From Clostridiales bacterium UBA5888 (lineage in GTDB: Bacteria > Bacillota > Clostridia > Oscillospirales > Oscillospiraceae): a DNA stretch of 46,131 bases. The stretch lies in assembly GCA_002431965.1 (NCBI GenBank), contig DJEW01000034.1, positions 16,881 through 63,011 of the forward strand, in the 5' to 3' direction. The first letter of the stretch is position 1. Each line of letters starts with the position of its first letter. The notes under the pieces are model-generated. The model was given only the letters and a program-made list of their open reading frames with translations. It ran no database searches and was not told where the DNA came from. Both the position numbers and the translations under genes were made by a program. This document shows, one piece after another, positions 40,243 through 46,131 of the stretch.

Positions 40243-40585
40243 TCTCAATTGGATAGTCGATATATCCGAAGCAAGATAACGACCGCTGTGCCGCGCGCAC
40301 AGCCAAGGCCACACGGACAGCCGGGTCGAATGCCGATTTTCCGCGGAATGCGGCGGCAACTTCTGTTGCCTTATTGATTTAGCGGGGCGCTCCCCCGCGT
40401 GGGCTTGGTAAAGGGGCTCAAATTTTATAAGTTGGTTACTATAAACCAGTGCTGCACAGCATACAAACTTGTGAAATGGTCAATAAGAGTAGTAAAAGTA
40501 GTTTCTTGCTATATAGACTCTCAAACCAATTGGGATAGCTATCCCGGCGTATATCTGCCGGGGGGATTCTATACCTGCCGCAATG
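40243..40585 (+). ncRNA. Structured 5' leader of potABCD, candidate riboswitch (unassigned)
   Basis: No protein frame with a ribosome site covers this stretch. Seen helices: GGATA/TATCC (40251-40266); GCTGTGC/GCACAGC (40285-40303); a long-range helix CCAAGgCCAC (40303-40312) with GTGGgCTTGG (40399-40408) with one mismatch, which closes over hairpins GGCAAC/GTTGCC (40355-40370) and GCGGGG/CCCCGC (40382-40398). A second helix AGTTGGTT (40430-40437) pairs with AACCAATT (40524-40531). Then come two mutually exclusive hairpins, GGGATAGCTATCCC (40532-40545) and ATCCCGGC/GCCGGG (40541-40564). An intrinsic terminator follows. I do not recognise the consensus of a known riboswitch or a T-box in it. 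Confidence 0.6.
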
Positions 40586-40621
40586 ATGACGTATGCCATG
40601 TGCATGCGTCATTTTTATTTT
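40586..40621 (+). terminator. Leader terminator upstream of potA
   Basis: ATGACGTATGC / GCATGCGTCAT (11 bp, one T-G pair), loop CATGT, then TTTTTATTTT. It lies on the operon transcript 52 nt before potA, so the operon must be controlled by read-through. Confidence 0.88.
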
Positions 40622-40672
40622 GAGCAGCCGTATGATGCGCTTTTTTCGCGGCAGCTCTCGGGGGGAAAGAAT

Positions 40673-41791
40673 ATGAAAAAGATAATCGAGCTGAAAAACG
40701 TCACAAAATCCTTTGACGGCGAGACCGTGCTGGACAACATCAATCTTGACATTTATGACAATGAGTTTGTCACGCTGCTGGGTCCCTCCGGCTGCGGCAA
40801 GACCACGACGCTGCGCCTCATCGGCGGCTTCGAGACGCCCGACAGCGGCGATGTGCTGTTCATGGGCGAGAGGATAAACGACGTGCCGCCTTATAAGCGC
40901 AATGTCAACACCGTTTTTCAGCGCTATGCGCTTTTCCCGCACCTGAACGTGTATGAAAACGTCGCTTTTCCGCTGCGGGAGAGGAAGGCAGCGCATGGGG
41001 AGATAGCCGAGCGCGTGCATGAGATGCTGGCGATGGTCGCGCTGACGGGGTTTGAAAACCGCAGCGTCACCAGCCTTTCCGGCGGTCAGCAGCAGCGCGT
41101 CGCAATTGCGCGCGCGCTCATAAGCAGCCCGAAGGTGCTGCTGCTGGACGAGCCGCTCGCGGCGCTCGACCTTAAGCTGCGCAAGGACATGCAGGCGGAG
41201 TTGAAAAAAATACAGAAGGCGACGGGGATAACCTTTGTGTTTGTCACGCATGACCAGGAGGAAGCGCTGAGCATGTCCGACACGGTGATCGTCATGTCCG
41301 AGGGACGCATCCAGCAGATAGGCACGCCCATCGACATATATAACGAGCCGCAGAACGCTTTCGTGGCAGACTTCATCGGCGAGAGCAATATTGTAGACGG
41401 CGTGATGCTCGCAGATTACACTGTCGCATTTTCCGGGCAGACGTTCGAGTGCGTTGACTCCGGCTTTGAAAAGCGCGAGGCGGTGGATGTGGTCATACGT
41501 CCGGAGGATGTGGACATTGTGCCGGAGGAGCGCGGAATGCTGCGCGGCGTGGTCACGTCCGTTACCTTCCTCGGCGTTCACTATGAGATAATCGTGGACA
41601 TCGACGGCTTCAAATGGATGATCCAGACAACGGACTTTGTAGATGTGGACGAGCATATCGGTCTATACATCGAGCCTGACGCGATACATATAATGAAGAA
41701 ATCCGAATATTCCGGTATGTACGGCGACTACTCGTCATTCTCCAACGAGCTTGACGAGCTGAGCGATGCGGAAAGTGAGAGCGAAGAATGA
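40673..41791 (+). CDS. potA: Spermidine/putrescine ABC transporter ATPase
   Basis: Energises polyamine import at the inner membrane face. 372 residues. ABC domain (about 1-235): Walker A LLGPSGCGKTTTLRLIGG, Q-loop VFQRYALFPHLNV, signature LSGGQQQRVAIARAL, Walker B VLLLDEPLAALD and switch VTHDQEEA. The C-terminal TOBE-type regulatory domain contains DVVIRPEDVDIVPEERG, and an acidic tail (DELSDAESESEE) is unusual. The ATG at 40673 follows GGGGGAAAG. First gene of the operon. Confidence 0.93.
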   Translation: MKKIIELKNVTKSFDGETVLDNINLDIYDNEFVTLLGPSGCGKTTTLRLIGGFETPDSGDVLFMGERINDVPPYKRNVNTVFQRYALFPHLNVYENVAFPLRERKAAHGEIAERVHEMLAMVALTGFENRSVTSLSGGQQQRVAIARALISSPKVLLLDEPLAALDLKLRKDMQAELKKIQKATGITFVFVTHDQEEALSMSDTVIVMSEGRIQQIGTPIDIYNEPQNAFVADFIGESNIVDGVMLADYTVAFSGQTFECVDSGFEKREAVDVVIRPEDVDIVPEERGMLRGVVTSVTFLGVHYEIIVDIDGFKWMIQTTDFVDVDEHIGLYIEPDAIHIMKKSEYSGMYGDYSSFSNELDELSDAESESEE

Positions 41792-42654
41792 ACGCAAATG
41801 CCAATGCCCGCCGCGCGGGGCTTATCCAGCGTCTTGCTCTTGCACCGTACTCGGTGTGGGCGGTGTTTTTCATCGTTGTGCCGCTCTTCTTTGTGGCGTA
41901 TTACGCCTTTACCGACAATAATTTCAATTTCACCCTTGACAATGTCACGCGTTTTTTCACCGCAACCTCAGCGACGGACGCGGGCGAGGTGCATACGTAT
42001 ATCGTCATCTTCCTGCGCTCACTGAAGCTTGCCGTTATCTCGACGTTCATCTGCCTGCTGTTCGGCTACCCGATGGCGTATATCATCGCGCGCGCTGAGG
42101 CGAGAACGCAGAAGATAATGATAACTCTCATCATGATACCCATGTGGATGAACTTCCTCATCCGCACATATGCATGGATGACCATTTTGCAGGACACCGG
42201 CATCCTCAACGGCTTCCTCTCCGCGCTGGGGCTGGGGCGCATCCATGTCATCGGCACGGAGGCGGCGGTTGTCGTAGGCATGGTGTATGACTATTTTCCG
42301 TATATGATACTGCCGATATATTCCATCATGGCAAAGATGGACACGCGCCTTATCGAGGCGGCGCGCGACCTCGGCTGCAACAGCGCGGGCGTTCTGCGCC
42401 GTGTGGTATGGCCGCTGAGCCTGCCGGGCGTTATCTCGGGCATCAACATGGTGCTCATCCCGTCCATCTCCACGTTCTATATTTCCCAGAAGCTCGGCAA
42501 CGGAAAGTTCTACCTCATCGGTGATGCAATAGAAGGGCAGTACGTTGCCAACAACCTGCACTTTGCCGCGGCGATAGCGTTCATCCTGATGGTGATACTG
42601 CTCGCGTGCATGGCGCTGATGCAGCACGCCGCCGCGCGGCGTACTGCGGTGTGA
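41788..42654 (+). CDS. potB: Spermidine/putrescine ABC transporter permease PotB
   Basis: 288 residues with six hydrophobic helices. IEAARDLGCNSAGVLRRVVW followed by PLSLPGVISGI is the EAA loop that contacts PotA. MWMNFLIRTYAWMTILQDTG is typical of PotB. The ATG overlaps the potA stop by 4 nt. Confidence 0.93.
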   Translation: MNANANARRAGLIQRLALAPYSVWAVFFIVVPLFFVAYYAFTDNNFNFTLDNVTRFFTATSATDAGEVHTYIVIFLRSLKLAVISTFICLLFGYPMAYIIARAEARTQKIMITLIMIPMWMNFLIRTYAWMTILQDTGILNGFLSALGLGRIHVIGTEAAVVVGMVYDYFPYMILPIYSIMAKMDTRLIEAARDLGCNSAGVLRRVVWPLSLPGVISGINMVLIPSISTFYISQKLGNGKFYLIGDAIEGQYVANNLHFAAAIAFILMVILLACMALMQHAAARRTAV

Positions 42655-42670
42655 GAGGAGGCAAGGCGTA

Positions 42671-44596
42671 ATGAAAAAAATGTCGAAGGTCTATACGGCG
42701 CTGATAATGCTCTTCCTTTTCGCGCCCATCGCGATACTGCTGGTGTTCTCTTTCAACGATGCCAAAAGCCTTTCCGTGTTCTCCGGCTTCTCTCTCAACT
42801 GGTACAGGGAGCTGTTCCGCGATGCGGAGACGCTGGGCGCGGTGAGGAATACCCTTGTGCTCGCACTTACTGCGGCGGTGATCTCCACCGTTATGGGCAC
42901 GGCCGCTGCCGTGGGTATAAATAAGCTCCGCAGCCGCGCGATGCGCGCGGCGATGGACACCGTCACGAATATCCCCATGATAAATCCAGACATCATCACC
43001 GGCATATCGCTGATGCTTATGTTTGTGTTCGTGGGGCGGCTGTTCGGCGCGGCGACGAGCCTGAGCTTCTGGACGATGCTCATCGCGCATGTGACGTTCT
43101 GCCTGCCGTACGTAATTTTGCAGGTGCTGCCGAAGCTCCGGCAGATGGACAGGGCGCTGCCCGAGGCGGCGATGGATCTCGGCTGCACTCCGCTGCAGGC
43201 GTTCATGAAGGTGGAGATACCGGAGATCATGCCGGGCGTCGTCACGGGCTTTATCATGGCGTTCACGCTCTCGCTCGACGATTTTGTGATAAGCTACTTC
43301 ACCTCCGGCAACGGGTTTGAAACGCTGCCCATACGTATATACAGCATGACGAAAAAGACCGTCACGCCGAAGATGTACGCGCTGGCGACCATCATCTTCT
43401 TCGTCATTCTCGCCCTTCTCATTCTCACAAATCTCGTCGATGACGAAGCGAAGCCCAGAAAGGCAAAGCGCGCGCGTGCACACACCGAGCGTGCGGCGGC
43501 GGGCGTCATCGGCGGCGTTCTCGTCGCGGCGGGCATTGCGGTGTTCGTCCTCGGCGGACGCGGCACGCAGGAGCTGAATGTCTACAACTGGGGCGAATAT
43601 ATATCCGACGGGTCTGATGATTCGCTCAACACCATAGAGGCTTTTGAGCAGTGGTATGAAGAGACCTACGGCAGAAAGGTCAAGGTCAATTACACCACCT
43701 TTGCCAGCAACGAGGATATGTACGCCAAGCTTTCCTCCGGCGCCGTTAGCTTCGACGTGGTCATCCCGTCAGACTATATGATCGCGCGTATGAGGGACGA
43801 GGGAATGCTCCTTCCGCTCGACTTTGACAATATCCCCAACTATGCCAATATTGACGAAAGCTTCCGCGGGCTGTTCTATGACCCGGACGATATGTACACC
43901 GTGCCGTATACCTATGGTGTTGTCGGCATTATATATAACGCTGCGGTCGTCGATCCTGCGGACGCGCAGGATTGGGATCTCATGTGGAATGAAAAATACG
44001 CCGGGGAAATACTCCAGTTCAACAACTCCCGCGACGCCTTTGCTACGGCGCAGTACAAGCTCGGTCTCGACGTCAACAGCACCGACCGCGCCACGTGGGA
44101 TGCTGCGCTTGCCGAGCTCAAGCGCCAATCCCCGCTCGTGAAGAGCTACGTCATGGACGAGGTATACAATATGATGGAATCCGGCGAGGCGGCGATAGCG
44201 GCGTACTACGCGGGGGACTACTTCACGATGCTCGACGCACAGGCGGAGGGCGTTGATCTCCGGTTCTACTATCCGGAGCGCACCAATTATTTCATTGACG
44301 CCATGTGCATCCCGAGCTGCGCGCAGAACAAGGAGCTTGCCGAAATATTCATCAACTATATGCTCTCGCCAGAGCCCGCCATTGCGAATGCGGAGTACAT
44401 CTCCTACGCATCGCCCAATTCCGCGGTGTATACTGACGAGGGGTATATTGAAGACATGGGCGAGGACGCGATCGAGATACTCTATCCCGAGATAGACGAT
44501 TTTGCCGCGCTCTATAACGAGTATGCATACCGCACGCTCGATGACTCCATGCTCGACTACGTCAACTCCCTCTGGGAGACGCTGAAAATAAACTGA
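42671..44596 (+). CDS. PotC-PotD fusion: polyamine permease joined to its substrate-binding protein
   Basis: 641 residues. Residues about 1-270 are the permease PotC: LFLFAPIAILLVFSFNDAKS at the start and EAAMDLGCTPLQAFMKVEIP as EAA loop. A basic linker (KPRKAKRARAHTERAA) and an extra helix (about 278-298, GVIGGVLVAAGIAVFVLGG) take the chain back across the membrane. Residues about 300-641 are the binding protein PotD: LNVYNWGEYISDG, FDVVIPSDYMIARM, and TYGVVGIIYNAA, plus FYYPERTNYFIDAMCIPSCA. The binding domain replaces a free lipoprotein, giving one tethered receptor per permease. AGGAGG lies 10 nt before the ATG. Confidence 0.93.
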   Translation: MKKMSKVYTALIMLFLFAPIAILLVFSFNDAKSLSVFSGFSLNWYRELFRDAETLGAVRNTLVLALTAAVISTVMGTAAAVGINKLRSRAMRAAMDTVTNIPMINPDIITGISLMLMFVFVGRLFGAATSLSFWTMLIAHVTFCLPYVILQVLPKLRQMDRALPEAAMDLGCTPLQAFMKVEIPEIMPGVVTGFIMAFTLSLDDFVISYFTSGNGFETLPIRIYSMTKKTVTPKMYALATIIFFVILALLILTNLVDDEAKPRKAKRARAHTERAAAGVIGGVLVAAGIAVFVLGGRGTQELNVYNWGEYISDGSDDSLNTIEAFEQWYEETYGRKVKVNYTTFASNEDMYAKLSSGAVSFDVVIPSDYMIARMRDEGMLLPLDFDNIPNYANIDESFRGLFYDPDDMYTVPYTYGVVGIIYNAAVVDPADAQDWDLMWNEKYAGEILQFNNSRDAFATAQYKLGLDVNSTDRATWDAALAELKRQSPLVKSYVMDEVYNMMESGEAAIAAYYAGDYFTMLDAQAEGVDLRFYYPERTNYFIDAMCIPSCAQNKELAEIFINYMLSPEPAIANAEYISYASPNSAVYTDEGYIEDMGEDAIEILYPEIDDFAALYNEYAYRTLDDSMLDYVNSLWETLKIN

Positions 44597-44598
44597 AC

Positions 44599-44650
44599 AA
44601 TATACAAAAAATGCTCTCAGGGTTCGTCTCTGAGAGTATTTTTGTATATT
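44599..44650 (+). terminator. Terminator of the pot operon
   Basis: AATATACAAAAA...CTCTCAG pairs with CTGAGAG...TTTTTGTATATT, a stem of about 20 bp with one bulge and one G-T pair. The T-run is in the 3' arm. Confidence 0.9.
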
Positions 44651-44673
44651 CAGGGGATAATATCAGCATTAAC
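44644..44673 (+). promoter_or_regulatory. Possible sigma-G (forespore) promoter for spoVAD
   Basis: GTATA at 44644-44648, 18 bp, CATTAAC at 44667-44673, loosely like the sigma-G pattern (GnATA, then CATnnTA). The -35 would lie in the pot terminator arm. No sigma-A promoter was seen. Weak. Confidence 0.3.
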
Positions 44674-44693
44674 TTGTTAAGCGAGGTAATGCC

Positions 44694-45704
44694 ATGAAAA
44701 AGCTCGGCAGGCAGACGGCAGAGCTGGAAAGCCGCCCATGCGCCGCGGCTTCCGCGGCTGTGGTGGGCAAGCGCGAAGGGGAAGGACCGCTCGGCGCGTG
44801 CTTTGACTATGTCTCCGCAGACTCATACTTTGGAGAAAAAAGCTGGGAAGCGGCGGAGAGCCACATGATCCGCCATGCGTTCACGCTCGCCTGCACAAGG
44901 GCAGGCGTATCGGCAGAGACGCTGGACATCATCATCTCCGGCGATCTTCTCAACCAGTGCGTCAGCACGGCGTTTGCCATGAAAGACACCGGCGCGCCGT
45001 ACTTCGGCGTGTACGGCGCGTGCTCTACCATGGCAGAATCGCTGGCGCTGGCGGGAATGCTCACGGATGGCGGCTATGCTCGCGCGGCGTGCGCCGTGAC
45101 CGGTTCGCACTTCTGCACGGCAGAGCGGCAGTACCGCTTCCCGCTGGAATACGGCGGCCAGCGCCCGCCGACGTCGCAATGGACCGTGACGGGCGCTGGC
45201 GCGGTGATAGTGAAGGCGCAGGGACACGGTGTACGCCTCACGCATGTGACCGCCGGGAGGATTGTCGATGCGGGCATCAGCGACGCGAACAACATGGGCG
45301 CGGCAATGGCGCCTGCGGCGTATGACACGCTCCGCGCCCACTTTGCAGACACCGGGCGCGCCCCTGAATTTTACGATGCCATCTTCACCGGCGATCTCGG
45401 CGCTCTGGGGCATGATATACTTCAGTCGCTCTTCGCCTCGGACGGCGTGAAGCTCGGCGCACGGTATATGGACTGCGGCGTGCTCGTCTACGATCTGCGC
45501 ACGCAGGATGTGCATGCGGGCGGCTCGGGCTGCGGATGCAGTGCGAGCGTGCTGTGCGCACACATTCTGCCTGCGATGCAGCGCGGTGTTTGGAAGCGCG
45601 TGCTCTTTGCGGCGACGGGCGCGCTCATGAGCCAGACAAGCGCGCAGCAGGGGCAGAGCATCCCCGGCATCTGCCATGCTGTGGCGCTGGAAAGTGAGGC
45701 GTGA
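44694..45704 (+). CDS. spoVAD: Stage V sporulation protein AD
   Basis: Thiolase-fold protein of the SpoVA complex, which moves dipicolinic acid into the forespore and out at germination; SpoVAD binds DPA. 336 residues. YVSADSYFGEKSWEAAESHM, GVYGACSTMAESLALAG, GYARAACAVTGSHFCTAERQ and YRFPLEYGGQRPPTSQWTVT are strongly conserved in the family. GAGGT precedes the ATG. spoVAC, normally just upstream, is not here. spoVAE follows 3 bp later. Confidence 0.95.
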   Translation: MKKLGRQTAELESRPCAAASAAVVGKREGEGPLGACFDYVSADSYFGEKSWEAAESHMIRHAFTLACTRAGVSAETLDIIISGDLLNQCVSTAFAMKDTGAPYFGVYGACSTMAESLALAGMLTDGGYARAACAVTGSHFCTAERQYRFPLEYGGQRPPTSQWTVTGAGAVIVKAQGHGVRLTHVTAGRIVDAGISDANNMGAAMAPAAYDTLRAHFADTGRAPEFYDAIFTGDLGALGHDILQSLFASDGVKLGARYMDCGVLVYDLRTQDVHAGGSGCGCSASVLCAHILPAMQRGVWKRVLFAATGALMSQTSAQQGQSIPGICHAVALESEA

Positions 45705-45707
45705 TGT

Positions 45708-46079
45708 ATGGGGAGCATAATGGACTATATAAAGGCGTTCGCCGTGGGCGGGATGCTGTGCGTTATCGGGCAGGTGCTCATCGACTGCACGAAGCTCACC
45801 CCGGCGCGCATCCTCACAAGCTACGTCGTCGCGGGCGTGGTGCTTGGCGCAATGGGGATATATCAGCCGCTTGCGGACTTTGCGCTCGCAGGGGCAAGCG
45901 TGCCGCTGACGGGCTTCGGCAATGCGCTGGCAAAAGGCGTGCGCGAGGCGGTGGCGGAATCGGGGCTGCTGGGCGCGTTCACGGGAGGGCTGACCGCCTG
46001 CGCGGGCGGCATCTGCGCGGCTGTGTTCTTTGCGCTGATAACGGCGCTTGTATTTCGGGCGAAGGATAAGAATAAATAG
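45708..46079 (+). CDS. spoVAE: Stage V sporulation protein AE (SpoVAEB type)
   Basis: Small inner-forespore membrane protein of the SpoVA channel. 123 residues with four helices. DYIKAFAVGGMLCVIGQVLI followed by DCTKLTPARILTSYVVAG, and then SGLLGAFTGGLTACAGGICA near the end, are the family signature. Start could be ATG 45708 or, as in many homologues that begin MDYI, ATG 45720, which has GGGGAG close upstream. Past its stop to the window end (46080-46131) I see no feature. Confidence 0.93.
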   Translation: MGSIMDYIKAFAVGGMLCVIGQVLIDCTKLTPARILTSYVVAGVVLGAMGIYQPLADFALAGASVPLTGFGNALAKGVREAVAESGLLGAFTGGLTACAGGICAAVFFALITALVFRAKDKNK

Positions 46080-46131
46080 TGAAGCTATAATGGGCGGTAT
46101 CAGACTGTAAAAAACAAAGCTTTAAGGTCAG

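Noticed and set aside
38954..40312. 452-codon minus-strand frame across truA and the acyltransferase promoter
   Set aside because: It spans two divergent promoters and a well-supported gene, so it is a chance frame.
1..46131. CRISPR array, insertion sequence or prophage
   Set aside because: No regularly spaced direct repeats, transposase, integrase or phage structural motifs were seen on either strand.

Overview
The window looks like the chromosome of an endospore-forming, anaerobic, fairly GC-rich member of the Clostridia, most likely a gut-type Oscillospirales relative (inference). The support is sporulation and germination genes (SpoIIP, SpoVAD, SpoVAE, a SleB-type hydrolase), anaerobe-type oxidative defence (a PerR-like Fur protein, reverse rubrerythrin, rubredoxin), Firmicutes YhgE/Pip proteins, an ECF vitamin-uptake component beside type III pantothenate kinase, and strong AGGAGG ribosome binding sites with classical sigma-A promoters at 17-bp spacing. 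No phage, IS element or CRISPR array is visible.

Layout. 1-1797 (minus): end of upp, then tsaB and tsaE. 1851-3141: overlapping divergent promoters and a SEDS-family wall polymerase whose best start is not ATG/GTG/TTG. 3190-3942 (minus): DUF975 membrane protein. 4087-7087: CapD-like nucleotide-sugar dehydratase and folD. 7084-7272: tRNA-Ser(UGA) with its own promoter and a perfect 17-bp inverted repeat after it. 7442-13454: an accessory block of visibly lower GC, holding a four-gene minus-strand operon (Fe-S flavin enoate-reductase-like enzyme, 14-TM MFS, SDR, GntP-type permease) and the C-terminal remnant of a divergent TetR regulator. 13521-16472: coaX, ECF S component, FmdE-like protein, TrmH-type RNA methylase. 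16521-21851 (minus): two YhgE/Pip proteins around a small membrane protein, behind two palindromes. 21980-27715: hypB, an orphan solute-binding-like protein, a HAD phosphatase, rsmG, SleB-like, TSCPD protein and spoIIP. 27800-29160: perR-like gene, reverse rubrerythrin, rubredoxin.

29214-37064 is a seven-gene aromatic amino acid operon (DAHP synthase, tyrA, aroB, aroA, aroC, pheA, fused aroE-aroK). Six of its genes overlap or abut. It is preceded by a promoter, an 18-residue Tyr/Phe-rich leader peptide and an intrinsic terminator, with mutually exclusive pairings expected of ribosome-mediated attenuation. 37068-39231 (minus) holds two tandem acyltransferase-3 paralogues. 39352-40162 is truA. 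40208-44650 is a polyamine-type ABC operon (potA, potB, fused potC-potD) behind a leader of about 430 nt with several helices and an intrinsic terminator just upstream of potA, organised like a riboswitch or attenuator. 44694-46079 holds spoVAD and spoVAE.

The observations most worth following are the aromatic leader-peptide attenuator, the unassigned structured RNA upstream of potABCD, the tRNA-adjacent island with its beheaded TetR gene, and the probable ATT/ATA start of the SEDS gene. All functional names come from motif recognition by eye; no database search was run.
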